Position numbers and translations under genes: made by a program. The notes beneath the pieces were generated by a model. That model was not told where the DNA came from. It was given only the letters and a program-made list of their open reading frames with translations, and made no database searches. A stretch of DNA of 64,000 nucleotides from positions 62,001 through 126,000 of the forward strand of contig MU623437.1 of assembly GCA_025201765.1 (NCBI GenBank), read 5' to 3'. Origin of the DNA: Daldinia sp. FL1419 (lineage: Eukaryota > Ascomycota > Sordariomycetes > Xylariales > Hypoxylaceae). Shown here piece after piece: positions 31,343 through 44,130 of the stretch; the stretch's first letter is position 1, and the number at the start of each line of letters is the position of its first letter.

Positions 31343-32276
31343 ATGTCTCGCCGCTACGATTCTCGAGTAAGCTTAAGAGCTACCTATCCCTAACAAAGTT
31401 CCCCGCGCAGAGGCTCACATCTGTACTAGACCACAATCTTCTCGCCTGAAGGTCGCTTGTATCAGGTCGAATATGCGCTAGAAGCTATTTCCCACGCCGG
31501 AACTGCGATCGGAATCCTCGCTAAGGATGGCATCGTCTTAGCCGCAGAGCGCAAGGTTACGTCAAAGCTATTAGAGCAAGATACCTCGGCGGAGAAGCTC
31601 TATATTCTAAATGAGTGCGTAGCAAAATCCTAGCTACGTGTCTTGCTCGACCTATAATGACTAACCGGGCTATAGTAATATGATCTGTGCGGTCGCTGGC
31701 ATGACAGCTGACGCAAATATCCTGATTAACTACGCTCGACAACAAGCACAACGGTACCTCCTTACCTACAACGAAGATATTCCATGCGAACAGCTGGTCC
31801 GAAAACTGTGCGATCTCAAGCAAGGCTACACCCAACATGGTGGACTACGACCGTTTGGTGTATCCTTCATCTACGCGGGATGGGATCCTCAGCGACAATT
31901 CCAACTTTACCTGAGCAACCCATCGGGCAACTACGGCGGCTGGAAGGCGACAAGTGCCGGTGCTAACAATGCAAGTGCCTCAAGCTTGTTAAAACAAGAC
32001 TACAAGGAGGATTGCACATTGAAGGAGGCATGTGGTATGGCAGTCAAGGTGCTGAGCAAGACTATGGACTCGACCAAGCTAAGCAGTGAAAAGAGTAAGC
32101 TTTCTAAGAGGATGAATCGCACTCGGTATTACTGACACAACTATCCAGTCGAATTCGCAACAGTGGGGCAGACGAAGGATGGTAAGATCTACCACCGACT
32201 TTGGAGTGCAGACGAGATCACTACACTCTTGAAAGAGCACGACCTAGCCAAGGATGAGAGCGCGGAAGATAAATAA
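31343..32276 (+). CDS. PRE9: 20S proteasome subunit alpha-3 (PRE9 / PSMA4 type)
   Basis: Structural alpha-ring subunit of the 20S core particle. Four exons: 31343-31366, 31430-31614, 31676-32094 and 32149-32276; 251 residues. The first exon encodes only MSRRYDSR, and splicing rebuilds the alpha-subunit signature RYDSR|TTIFSPEGRLYQVEYA (residues 4-24). The second junction restores YILND|NMICAVAGMTADANIL and the third SSEK|IEFATVGQ. The sequence QQAQRYLLTYNEDIPCEQLV and the SNPSGNYGGWKATSAG segment identify it as the alpha-3/PSMA4 type and not another alpha subunit. As expected for alpha subunits, there is no N-terminal catalytic threonine. Length is normal for the family. Housekeeping gene. 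Confidence 0.95.
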
Positions 32277-33109
32277 GCCTGATTTCTAAAACGCAGAATC
32301 CGTGGGGTCAAGAGTGCCCAGAGTCGATCATGTATCAATACCAAATCATAGGAGCATTAGCCGAGTTTGAGGTTGGTATATCGCCATGCCCGGGTTAACA
32401 TGATCAACCGTTTCTGCGCCACGGTATTGAGAGCTTTGGCCGATACGGGGTTGAAATTCCCGAGAGATAGATACATGAGAGAAACTATGCTAAAGACTCA
32501 TAACCACTGCACCCCCCATATCCAAAGTTCACTTTTATCGATGGTGATATTACGGCGATGTGTTAGAAGCTACCACATTCTAGATACACGTCCAGTAGAA
32601 TACCTAGTATGTACGTAGGTAAGGTAGGTAAGTAGGAGGTACCTATCGCTAACTAATGTACCTGTATACCCTCCGGTTGTGCTGTTAGGAGGTACCTACA
32701 TACCTAGGTACCTCCTAGCTAGGTACCTTAGTACTTACTATGTAAATGACCCCAAATGGAAAGTCCCAAAGCCAATCAGCGCCTCCACATGTAGCACGCA
32801 TGCTAGCGAAAGCCGTCCGTCCAAATCCCTGTCGCCTTTTCTGCTTCTTCCCCAATAAACGAACTTAGACAGCTGCATGAACCCAGGAATTCCAGGACAG
32901 GTCCAGTTAGGTCCAGTGAAGTTAGGTCCAGCGTATGTAGTCAGGGGGCCTAGACGACAACTAAACTTTGCTGCCCCGCCAAATAAAAACATCTTTGGCG
33001 GACCAGCGCCGTTACATTTTACGGCTTCAAACTTCCTTCGCCCAAAAGTAAAGCCTGTACCTGATTCTAAATTCCATTTTATTATTATACACGTCTTTTG
33101 TCGATCATC
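32277..33109. other. Spacer with a dense TAGGTACC motif cluster
   Basis: The region contains a long run of the dispersed motif at 32608-32731 and three GGTCCAGTTA-like units at 32896-32932. No gene is visible. It separates the proteasome and guanylyltransferase genes, both on the + strand. Confidence 0.5.
32608..32731. repeat. Largest TAGGTA/TACCTA motif cluster of the window
   Basis: More than a dozen TAGGTA, TACCTA and AGGAGGTACCTA units in both orientations in 124 bases, including the near-palindromic ACATACCTAGGTACCTCC. Confidence 0.75.
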
Positions 33110-34640
33110 ATGCTTCAGGTTCCCCTTCGAGAAAAGGCCAATGGTCCCGGTAAGGGTACCAAAGCTGTTATCCTAGTATGTGCACCCTCCCTCCCCCCCC
33201 CAAACCACCACCACTTATACGATAGCTTGACTCTAATCACAATTTGTTCGTTACAGGTTGGAGGTCCATCCAGAGGAACCCGATTCCGTCCTCTATCGCT
33301 CGACGTTCCCAAGGTCTGCGCCATGACGATCCTTATAGACCCAGTTACCTTCGATATACTAACGACGGTATAATAGCCTCTATTCGATGTCGCCGGTCAT
33401 CCCATCATCTGGCACTGCTTGACCGCCATTGCGAAAGTTCCCTCCATTCAGGAGGTTATTATGATTGGTTACTACGATGAATCCGTATTCAAGGACTTCA
33501 TCAAGGAAGCCGCCTCGGAGTTTCCCAATCTCCCTATCAAATACCTACGAGAATACCAAGCCCTAGGTACAGCAGGTGGCTTATACCACTTCCGAGATGC
33601 TATCCTCAAGGGTCGACCCGAGCGCATCTTCGTCCTCAACTCTGACGTATGCTGTTCTTTCCCCCTCAACGAGATGGCGAAGCTATTCGACGATAAGGAT
33701 GCCGAGGCCGTCATTCTAGGTACACGAGTAGGCGAGGATGCTGCGACCAACTTCGGTTGCATCGTTTCCGACCAGCACTCCCGCCGTGTACTACACTACG
33801 TCGAAAAGCCGGAGAGCCATATATCCAACCTTATCAACTGCGGTGTCTACCTATTCAGCGTCGACGCCATCTTCCCCAGCATCAAGACTGCTATCAAGCG
33901 CAGAACCGACCGACCCCGGTTGGTGTCGTATCCCTCGTCTGAGAACCTCGAGTCGAGCTTCATGGCCGACGAAGATGAGGAAAAGAAGAATGAGGTCATC
34001 CGCCTGGAACAGGATATTCTAAGCGACCTCGCAGACAGCAAGCAATTCTTCGTCTACGAGACCAAGGACTTTTGGCGCCAGATCAAGACGGCCGGTTCCG
34101 CCGTTCCAGCTAACGCGCTTTACCTACAGAAGGCTTACCAAACCGAATCGAACGAGCTCGCGAAGCCTTCTCCTAATGTGATACCGCCCGTCTTCATTCA
34201 CCCCTCCGCGCACGTCGACCCCACTGCCAAACTCGGGCCTAACGTCTCCATCGGGCCCCGAGCGGTTATTGGACCCGGTGCGCGAGTCAAGGAGTCTATC
34301 GTCCTCGAGGATGCCGAAATCAAGCACGACGCTTGCGTGTTATACTCCATCGTCGGCTGGAATAGCCGAGTCGGCGCTTGGGCTCGCGTTGAAGGCACGC
34401 CTACGCCGGTTACCAGCCATTCTACCAGCATTGTGAAGAACGGTGTAAAGGTACAAAGCATTACCATTCTAGGAAAGGAATGCAGTGTTGGTGACGAAGT
34501 CCGCGTGCAAAACTGTGTCTGCTTACCCTTTAAGGAGTTGAAGAGGGTACGTCCAACCAATTTATCTCAAATACTGAATCTCTCTATACGGCATCAAGCT
34601 AACAAATTCATAGGATGTCGCTAACGAAGTCATTATGTAA
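33110..34640 (+). CDS. Mannose-1-phosphate guanylyltransferase, GMPPA-type subunit
   Basis: Nucleotidyltransferase of the GDP-mannose pathway, which supplies protein glycosylation and wall mannans. Four exons: 33110-33175, 33257-33313, 33377-34546 and 34614-34640; 439 residues. The first two junctions rebuild the nucleotide-binding signature KAVIL|VGGPSRGTRFRPLSLDVPK|PLFDVAGHP (residues ~18-49). The middle carries LREYQALGTAGGLYHFRDAI and FVLNSDVCCSFPL (sugar-nucleotide binding). The C-terminal third has hexapeptide left-handed beta-helix repeats (LGPNVSIGPRAVIGPGARV, IVGWNSRVGAWARVEGTP). The 40-residue acidic insertion near 33960-34030 (ADEDEEKKNEV) and overall length favour the GMPPA-like form over the catalytic GMPPB/MPG1 form, so it may be the regulatory partner. 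The last exon encodes only DVANEVIM. The third intron is 67 bases. Confidence 0.92.
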
Positions 34641-35268
34641 GGATGATTACCGTGGTAAAGTAAATCACTTACAGCCTCTCTTCTCCTTTTGACGTCAGGG
34701 AGCACACTTGGTTCTCAGTTCGGTGTAATGGGCTATAAAAACTTACTATGATACCTTCGGCGCAAGCACTAGCCAGCCAGATAGTCGAGAAGTTATATAA
34801 TCGGCAATGTTTCTGTTTTAATTGTCATTTTAGCTTCTTCTCTTCACTCTGCCTGAATGGAACCATGATTATAAAGCCAAAATTCATGAGTCGTTATGTG
34901 GTAACCCGTCCATACGGCACTGGGATGTTATCGCAGAAGCCACTACGCTTCCACGGGGTCGTAAGATAAATACCAATGTACGTGTCTTTGCTCATAGAAC
35001 TGATTTAATAATACGCGTTTGATGATGTTGTACGTATACACTCAACTTCCAAGGTCCAGTTTCTATAATAAAGGTATATTCAAGTCACGATCATACAAAA
35101 TCAGTAAACAGAAGCCATATACGAGAACAAATGATATTAATACCGAACTAAGTAGCGCGAACTAACTATGGACTCAGTCCACAAGGCGAATATAAGTATC
35201 GCTCTAGCAGGCAAAAAGGTATGCGCAGTCCTGGCGATTTTTCAACGAAATCGTCTCTTTGGCTATTT
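34641..35268. other. Convergent 3' spacer
   Basis: Lies between the 3' ends of the guanylyltransferase (plus) and the membrane protein (minus). No gene is visible; AT-rich, consistent with 3' untranslated and terminator sequence. Confidence 0.5.
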
Positions 35269-36195
35269 CTACCGGTATGCGAATATTGTGCTTTCTGTTT
35301 CACCTGTGGCTTCCGTGCGTCCGTCATAGCCTGGTCTTGTATTTTGCGGTACGAACAGCGGTTGGGGGGCTCCTGTGAACGGGTTCGTAGGACCGCCGGC
35401 AACGGAGGGTTGGGATTGTCTCCAGGGATGCGAGTCTCGCCATGTCGGCGGATCTTCTTGCCACGGCGGCGTCGCCATCCATTGTCCACTTGGCGGACGG
35501 ACATTGCCAGCTTCGCTTCCCTCTCTGAAGTGCGCTTGTTCCATAACCGGTGGTACGGGCGGAGGAGGTGGCGGTGGTAAAGGCATGTCTATTTGGGACA
35601 TGTTTTCTTGTCTGGACCTTGCGAGTTCCTCGTCCCGTAGCGCGTTGATTTCTTCTTGTGCCATCCTGGCTCTCCTCCGCCGTCGACAGAAGAAAAATAC
35701 TATGCCCATTATGGCGAGTACACCCACTGCTGACCACACTCCGATGGCGACTTTGGCCCCCGTGCTTAGGCTCCCCGGAGGCTCTTGGGTCCCGATTGCT
35801 GGTTGGTCCGCGGCGCCAAGAGAAACGCCGGCTTGGGATGGGTCTGGTATGCTGGGGGTGTCGTCGTCGTCTTCCTCCTTGTCATCTTCCTCGGAATCGC
35901 TAGATACGGACGACGCGCCGGGCGAATCTAACGACGATTCGCTATCTGGTGATTCGCCATCTTTTGATTTTTCGTCCTCTTTTTCCTCTTCTTCTTTTTC
36001 GTCATCCTCCTCGGGTGCAGGCGCAGGTGCCTGTCTCCTTGGAACATCTATGATCCCGTGTCTTCGGAGGAAATTATTGAGCGCCTCCTCCGGTAACGAG
36101 ACGTCACTAGCGCTGGTGCCCTGGATCCAGGCGGCCGTGCTGACGAAAGTCGCAACGCGCGCTGCGCTGATAGTCTTGGGGAACTTGTAGCCCAT
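35269..36195 (-). CDS. Single-pass membrane protein with acidic ectodomain and proline-rich tail
   Basis: A single-exon gene of 308 residues. Domains in order: a weak signal-peptide-like N-terminus (ISAARVATFVSTAAWIQG, 9-26); a short conserved-looking LNNFLRRHGI; a very acidic Ser/Glu/Asp stretch at ~60-115; one clear transmembrane helix at ~148-170 (GVWSAVGVLAIMGIVFFF) with a stop-transfer RRRRRAR; and a cytoplasmic tail with a P9-type run (LPPPPPPPPVPP) and Pro/Trp-rich sequence. The order recalls fungal wall-stress sensors of the Mid2/WSC kind, but there is no WSC cysteine domain and the family is not certain. The long frame on the opposite strand over the same DNA is a mirror of this biased composition. 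Confidence 0.75.
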   Translation of the reverse strand: MGYKFPKTISAARVATFVSTAAWIQGTSASDVSLPEEALNNFLRRHGIIDVPRRQAPAPAPEEDDEKEEEEKEDEKSKDGESPDSESSLDSPGASSVSSDSEEDDKEEDDDDTPSIPDPSQAGVSLGAADQPAIGTQEPPGSLSTGAKVAIGVWSAVGVLAIMGIVFFFCRRRRRARMAQEEINALRDEELARSRQENMSQIDMPLPPPPPPPVPPVMEQAHFREGSEAGNVRPPSGQWMATPPWQEDPPTWRDSHPWRQSQPSVAGGPTNPFTGAPQPLFVPQNTRPGYDGRTEATGETESTIFAYR

Positions 36196-39100
36196 TGTGT
36201 GTATAGTTAAAAGTATTAATTAAACTAGAAAGGAAAAGAAACGAATGAACTGTCGTCGAAACGAATGAAGCCGGTCTCGCGTCCTCCTGGTTATTCTTGG
36301 CTCGATTGATACTTTTACTACACGCGGTTCCACCAGGGACTAACAGCAGTAGTATAGTCGATCGACGATTTCAAAGTGGGAGGAGAGATCGTACTTCGAC
36401 GACTGGGGGGGAATCGCGAATGTCGATGAGCAACTTACCCTTCAACTCGTCCTGAAGGTATGGATGTTGGGTCGCCAAGGAACATTGGATCAAGAAGAAA
36501 GGGACGGACGGTCTTGGGGGAAGATCAGTAGTATATACATATTACTAACTAGAAACCCGGAAGTGGTAATAGGGCACGCGACAGTCGGTGATCGACATGT
36601 CTCCTATGGGAGCCGTGTCACGAACCAGACCAAGTTTAGAATGTTTTAAAGCTACCATGGTGGGGGGAGCACCTTGTGCTTGGGTGCTTTGATCTCATAT
36701 TATTGGAATTTGTGTGTAGAGTAACGAGAGAGTAACCGTGGAAGTCCGGGGTTGACGATGAGATGAAACGAGATCCCAATGCCAAGAGTATCAATATTCT
36801 CTTGGCGAGCCGCATCGTTTGGCTTGGCCTCCGTACGCTTCTATTGAAATACTCCACCAACTTCTATTCAACTCGTTAACGGTTCAGCTAATTTCCGACC
36901 CAGACAGATGGCCTCGCGAAAGCCAAGACTTAAACCCGGTCAAGATCATACGGCTGTCGTCACGGAAGCATTAATAAGTTAGCGCTGGCGACGGTCCCTT
37001 CGCGAAACATACACACACGCCTCGTCATCAAATGTTTCAACCTTATCATCTAGTTCCCCATTCCCCTTTTTTTCCCTTTCATAGGGCAGAGTTGGTGTGT
37101 AAGAGTTTCAAAGAGGGGAGTCTTCAGCTTATATCTAGGGGTTCCTTACAAACCGCCATATTCACGACGGATATTGGAGCATATTGGGTTATTACCGTAA
37201 CTACTGCGGCTCTTCAGATAGCCAATAATAATGTGTCGGATGCGAGTACCGGTTTGATATGCCTCATTGCGCCCTATTATCACCACCGCCTGATTGGAGA
37301 ATTAGCACACTCGAAGCTATATCTTCAACTATCTCACGAGCTACAACGGGACCCACCTCTTCTAGAAACATGTCAAAGACAAAAACTTCGTGTTTATTTG
37401 GAGGCTATTTTTAGTATACATCGCTTGTCTCTTTAGTTAAATCGCAAGACAATTTACTTGCCCGCCTAGGACAGACAACTACCGGTAGTTTACGATAGTT
37501 ACTACACGTGTAATTCCATCCTATAATAGAAATGCCTCTAACCCGCTTTCGCTCATAACAAAGACTTCCTTTGGTCGAGGTAGGTTCGATTTTGAAACCC
37601 AGCTTAGGCATTCGTAGTTTCTAGAGCTCTTCGCTCGCGAGAAGAACTTACATGCGTTTATCAGGACTACTCATAGGTAACATCCTTCGAGTTCATACAG
37701 ACCCCGTGATGGATATCCGCGAGATAGAAATTGCTTTTCTAGATACCGCGTCGAACGATTGTTGCCAAAGTTTCGAATACATTACACAACTTACGTTTAG
37801 TGGCAGAAAGTATATCACGGAAATATTAGCCTTTCGATAGAAAAGACTCTCCCGATATTTACCCTACTCAGCCTTACTCCTCACTGCCATAATCCTCATA
37901 TGTGTCGTAAGAGCATAGACTTTGTAGAACTGACTAGAACGTTTCCTTGCGCAACTTACCGTTTCTGAAAGTTTCATGAGCGCAAAGAACCGCCAAATGT
38001 GTCCCCCCATACCGAGCGTAAGTTACAATATTGATATAAAATAGCTTTCTCTACGTGGCAATGACGACGACCTGGTGTATTCTTAACTTTGTCAAATCTC
38101 GATTCCAGTAACGGGGTTTTGAAGTGTTATTCGGCTTTCTCACTATTTATACTACGTGTGTAGAATAAACACTCAGCAAGAATTTACCTACTGCGTAAAT
38201 TCGAAAAGGGAACCATCCCTATAGTTTTACCGCTTTCACATTAAAACGATGTCTCTCATCAAGTGATGCTATTTGAGGGATAGAAATAAAACACGATAAA
38301 CCATTCACCATGTGCGAAAATGGAACTACCCAGTGATAATGATCTCATTTTCGACCAAGTAGTCGCTTCTACCTAGGATAGTATCTGATAACTACATTAT
38401 AAAACCTAAAAGCACATCTATGGCGGGCGGGGGCCTCTAAAGTAACATATCCTGTATGCCTGGGACACAGAGCTAGAGGCGTTGTGTATATAAGAAATCC
38501 ACCATACCTTACTTCTTGCATTCTACGATCCCTGCCCCGAGTATTACTCTACCCAGTATCTGATTAGGATGTTTTACGTAATTTTCTAGCCTTCCATAGT
38601 TATAATCGTGTTTCTAGGTATATCTTAGCCTCATTCGATCTTGATATTGTAAAGTCAACAGTCCTCAGACGGATAAACGGAATTGAATAATTCACCGTCA
38701 CTTAGGTAGGTCTATACGAATCGAGGCGGGTCATCGCATAAGAAACGTCCCATAGGTATCTTGTATACCTGATGATAAAGAGACACCTGGTTAACCGAAA
38801 TATAATGCACGGTAACGCTGCTGCTATGCACCAATAGTGTCTCTCATCATCCCTACTCTAAGGTACTGATACGAAGATGACCGTTAACCTAGCAGTGAGG
38901 GAGATGTCAGTATAGAATAAACACTTCAGGGGAGTTTTATGGGACTAGTTCTAGAAGGTCAGCTCATTTGCTACGCACACGATAGAACGCCGATTACCCT
39001 AGACCCTTTTTTATCTCTATCCAATGTATATCCGGCAATCCCGTTTCGATACCTTACATATGCCAACATCCGCTCAACTCTTGACTCATGATGCATACTT

Positions 39101-42100
39101 CAGACTCATATCAATTAAGACTCGAAGCAAACTGCACAGGCAGCATTGTATGACCCACTGCCTTTTACTAACTAACTAGGGCGTATATCCGATTCAAGGA
39201 AAGCTTTCCGTTGTGCATTGATGCTGGCAAGCACCACAACAGACGCAAGATACACGAAATTTGACAAAGCAACTTGATTTAGTCTAAATTTGGTTAAGAT
39301 ACGCCTTGCAGTTTAGACAATGATTTACAACGCAAAGTGAAAGGCTTTGGCGTGTGATTATGGAAGCGGTAACGAGTCCTGAAGCGAAGGCCAAAGCTCT
39401 AGATGACAGGTCACCACGCATGTCAATATTTACATTTGACGACCAATAGGTCACAAGAATTGAGACTACACGTGGGTAGTACACGTCGAATCAATATTCA
39501 TATAATGGATCGGAGAAACCGTAGATCATCCCTTAAAAAGATATCCGTGCACAGAAGCAGAAAAGAAGCACTATAATTTATCTATATTCGGATTTGTCCA
39601 TGCGACAGGAATCTAGTATAAGCTATAACCGCCTCGAGCAAACCAATTAATTTATCTTGATCCGTGCGAGGCTACGTTGAAATACGTGTTACTAATCTAC
39701 AGATCGCTACGACTGAGTTGGCATAGGCAGGTGGAGGCGGACGATTCATGTAGGCAGAGGTAGGACAGTATAGCAGAAGCATTGCGTCTATATTGAATAT
39801 TGATTATCTAAAAGGGACCGTGATACCATACCAATCATCTCTATAAGAACAGAGAGTCACAAGGTGTAGCTGTATAAAAGTGTGGTTATAAAGTGCTTGA
39901 CTGTCGTTCCTGAACACAACACTATAGAACGTAGTCCCCAATGACCAACAACTATACAAAGCAAGGATATAATCGGATGGCGTGGTGGGATCCCTGCAGC
40001 CCGTACCCCGAACCCGTAAACTCGGCGCGGAGCCGAGAAGGGGATCCCAGTAGCCACGCGGTGCTAGTAGATTAAGGCCGGGACCGCCACCGTGGTACAG
40101 ACGTATTTGTACATGAATAAACACGTGTCACAGTACATGCATGCCTTGGGCGCAGTCCCGTCCCACCCTCTTCTCAGCCTTTCAGCTATGACTATTATTG
40201 GGTATCTGTGGACTATGAGCTACTGCTAGACTTGGAGTATAAACCGGGAAATGGGTGTATATTCTAAGATGTAAGTACGACATCAGGCTTATGCCAAGGA
40301 AGACGGGGTCAGAATCGAAAGGAAATAGGAATGGGGGGAAATAGGGACCTCCTAAACCAGTAAATCCCATGATTAACCGTTCGTCGTAACCTCCCGATGG
40401 GACAGGTTCGCCGTGGGTAACCGTCACGTCATAGAATAGATGAACTGATAGATAACTCCACTCTACTTATCCGAGATGGTGAGAGGACAGCGAACCGAGT
40501 CACGTTCCCGGACGGGTGCAACGTAAGCGCTGCAAGTATCCGATATCAGCTAGCCCGTGACTACATCCCAATATACTAGTAACCCATAGAACGGGCTTGA
40601 AAAGGGAGAGACATCAAGTTTATTAGGAATTAGGCAGCGCCGCTAAGTAGTGACCTCATTTTCCGGTTCGAGTGAGGCAGAAGTGATATGTAGGGTTTTC
40701 TAAACTCGTCCTCGTGGAACGAGAGCGGGAAGAGGGGCTGGTAGTATCATTATGACTAGTAGGGCTACGATACAGGCATACGAAGTTAGGTAAGATTGCA
40801 CCGCATGCAACATAGGCGGATAGGTAACCTAGTAGGTTAGGCAAAAGCAGCGCTGCATCTGCATAATCCAGCCTTTCCACGGGTCCGCGACTGAGAGCCA
40901 ATGTATAGACCCGGATAACCTACTGTAATACGTAGGGGCGTACGAGGGAGCTGCTAGGATCTCATGGTAGCCTGGATATCCATAGCATCTTACAGATTAG
41001 TCTCAGCGGCTAGATAGGACGCCCGTTCGTGATACCTCCACCTCGGGCCGATACGTATACGCTAGATAGATAGAATGTATTGTACAATCATTGATTCTTT
41101 ATTGTGCCTTAAGGATATTCGATCTGGATATGCGTGGGGTTCTAAGAATGAATGGGATTTTCAATCTAGACTCGTCTTTTGGAGAAGAGGGGAGGGGTTG
41201 GGTTATGTTGGGTTGGGAAATTCTTCAACTCCCTACCCTATCGATAAAAGGGTACAGACGGAAAGGGTGGTCACTAGGTAAACGATACTATATACTAGTA
41301 GGGCGAGTATAGGTTGATAATGAATCAGCCTTTGGGGTTAAGTATCCAAAAGCAAGCTTCACTTTTCCGTTATGTCTCGATGCAGGGCTGTGCCCGTGTG
41401 ACTATAACCCTACGTACAGATAATGACGAAATTCATTCGTTGGGCGGGTCGGTAGGGGGGGTCCTCTGCCCCTCTACTACATATGACTTGCATAGACGCC
41501 GGTATCCCCTAAGCCAAGTCTTCGAGAAGTTGAGGAATTCCATGCCTGCCCACGTCAATTGTAGAAAGTAGGTACCTACCTAGGCAATGTAATAACACGT
41601 CAATCAGATAAGGCAATGGGTCTAGAGGCCAGTTATTTACTATCAATCTATCCTTACGCCAATGGATTTTTCTATCGAGTGATTCCAGCTGTCTGCCCGA
41701 CGATCTCGTATAGTACACAAATTCAACCGCCTATACCCCCTAGCCTCCCATGTATGCATATGGACATATACGATGTTCCTGGGTAGAGAAGCCGCTGGGT
41801 ATTACGAGAAGTATAGACGGGAACGAGGTAATTGATTATCAATGCGTGTGTTTGCTTGCCTGTATATCGTCCGACGTGAGGATAGAGGGAGCCGGCTGAT
41901 CTGTTATACAGATTATAGGGCCGCGCATAATGCTCGCTGCGTACTAAGCCTTACGAGACGTGTATGTATTGTACATAGTAAGAGTATGTTTCCGAATGCA
42001 AGAAAGGAAGATGGCATATCTTCTTAGGTAGAGCCAATCCCCCGCGCCTCACATCTACTTCCTCCTTGATGGCGCGAGATTTAATTCGTCTGGTGTGAAA

Positions 42101-42384
42101 CACAAAGTAGGTGGGTGAGAATATACTCCTTTTCCTTCCCTTCCCTTCTAACTCGAATTGTGCTGCGAAACAAGACGAATGTGTCATATCGGCTAGTTAC
42201 TGCGTGTGGTAGTAGCAGTAGGAAATGATGCTATTTCCGTCATAAACCAATGCACCTTGATGTATGCACGGCTGCTGCGCAAAGACACCAGCGCCTTGCC
42301 GTTGCTTACGTGACATAGCGACCTAATTTACCTATTATACACCAGTATAACATCCTACTTGGGGATTTTAGCCCCCTATCGGCC

Positions 42385-42517
42385 GGGGGGGGGGGGGGGG
42401 GGGGCCGAGAAATTTGGGTTTTTGAAGCCGCCCCCCCCACTGAATTGTTTTGATTAAAAATTTTAATTTGAAACACAAAACCCCCCCCCCCGTGGCCCCC
42501 CCCCCCCCCCCCCCCCG

Positions 42518-42550
<33 letters not shown>

Positions 42551-42551
42551 A
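42385..42551. other. Assembly artefact: G20, smeared copy, poly-C
   Basis: The order is exactly 20 G (42385-42404), a homopolymer-smeared sequence (42406 to ~42500), and then a C run with few interruptions to ~42550. The smeared block aligns without gaps, offset 146, to the clean sequence starting at 42552 (CGAGAAAT..., TGAAGCC, AAATTTTAATT, CGTGG are shared, about three quarters identical). Nearly all differences replace a base with its neighbour. This is the same anatomy as at 23.35 kb. Gly- or Pro-rich frames here are not genes. Confidence 0.85.
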
Positions 42552-44047
42552 CGAGAAATGAGGGTTAGTGAAGCCTCAGCACGCACTGCATGGATGAGAT
42601 TCTAAATTTTAATTGGACACACAAGACGCCCCAGCTCGTGGCAGAACCCCAAAATGGAACACAAGATGAGATGGATGGACGGGTGAATGAACGAAAATTT
42701 GATCTGATCACATCAGCACGTAAATAGTCGCCGAGAATCCTAAACGACCAACTGCCGCGACAGACGCGGCTGGGCTCAACAAGGTATTAGGGGAGGTTGG
42801 TGCCTTTTTTTCTTTTTTTTCCTCTTGTGTTACTTATTCGGGTCCGTATAGGTAAGATAGGAGTAAGAAGAATAATACCTTTGATTTGGAACGAACACCA
42901 ACCTGCATTCCTTCAGTCCCTCAAGCAAGTACATGCGACATGCGGTCCATCCGCTCCGTATAAGTCGGCCGCCACCTCCGATAGGTCCGAAAGGTCCATA
43001 ATGGCATGCAAGGTACTCTCAAATTCGGGTCTATTGTTGTTTTATCCCTTGGGTGCCTTTGCTCAACGGAGGAAAAAACAATTATTGATACATGATCCAA
43101 TTCTTTCCATGCCAGGGATATTTTGATGTGATTTTGGCGTGGAACACAAACCAACACAAATAAACATTGAGTCTCACATGGGGGAGGTATGTGTAATAAG
43201 TGTAATAAGTTTGCGTGTATGTGTACTTTATTATTGAATACACACCCCTCATCTATCATCTACTATCATCTACTATGTACGCTCAACCCACTAGCCACGA
43301 TTACGATTACACGATCACCCGCAGGAAGGATGATATGCTACCAAACAAGTAACTGGAACGAATTGTCTCAGTAGGTGAGTAAATGAGTAAGTGAGTAAGT
43401 ATACCTTGATTGAGAAGGGGTAGTCATTCCATTGTTTTAGGTAGGTAGGTAGTTAACAGATACGGAAAACTGTCATCAGGGTTACAGGAAACGAAGGAAA
43501 GCTTTCCTTGTCGCTCTTCGCGTGGCAGTGGATTCATGTACTGTAACCTCGCAGCGGCGGAAATCCTAAGGAGCTCTAAGCTTCCAGTATCCTAGTCTCC
43601 CAGTCTCCCAGTCTCCCAAGTTTTCCCTCCCCTCCCCTTGTCGCCGTCGGTCGCTGCGCCGTACACTTACGATACAACAACCCCTACGGATTCCTACACT
43701 TCCGCCTACACAATTCCAAAAGGGGTCTACAGGGTGTAAGTTATCTACCAGGGCGAGCAGCAGTGCGCATACGGGCGGATCCGTTGGCGCCCTACGGACA
43801 ATTCGTAGGTGCCTAACAACAATACTATGACGGGAGGACAAGTTGGAACGCCCAATTCACTTTGTGACTCGAATGATGAGTGGTAGACTCTCTCATTCGA
43901 TTGCTAACTCGTCGAAAGACCGGAAAGAGGGGTAAATGAACTGACGAATAAGACAACTAGTGGCCCGCCGGTTCGATGGCCGTCATGGTGCCAGCCTTCA
44001 GGATACTTGGATACTATACGTACGGAGGGGAGTAGGTAGTCTAATCC

Positions 44048-44130
44048 TGTATATGTATGTGCAATGTGTGCAATGTGTGTAATATGTGCGATGTGTGCGA
44101 TATGTAATGTGTGTGTGTGTGTGTGTATGT
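44048..44130. repeat. TG-rich microsatellite
   Basis: ATGTGTGCA-type units (GCAATGTGTG, GTAATATGTG, GCGATGTGTG) grade into a pure (TG)n run at about 44106-44127. Antisense frames read as Thr-His or His-Ile repeats. Confidence 0.8.

Noticed and set aside
35375..36190. 271-codon frame antisense to the acidic membrane protein
   Set aside because: It is the complement of Glu/Asp codons (poly-Ser); the minus-strand gene explains the DNA.
37032..37436. 134-codon ATG frame in the 36-46 kb desert
   Set aside because: No motif, no splice sites joining it to other frames and no compositional bias; it may be chance, though transcription would change this.
42368..42586. Glycine-rich minus-strand frame
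   Set aside because: Made entirely of the second poly-G/poly-C artefact.
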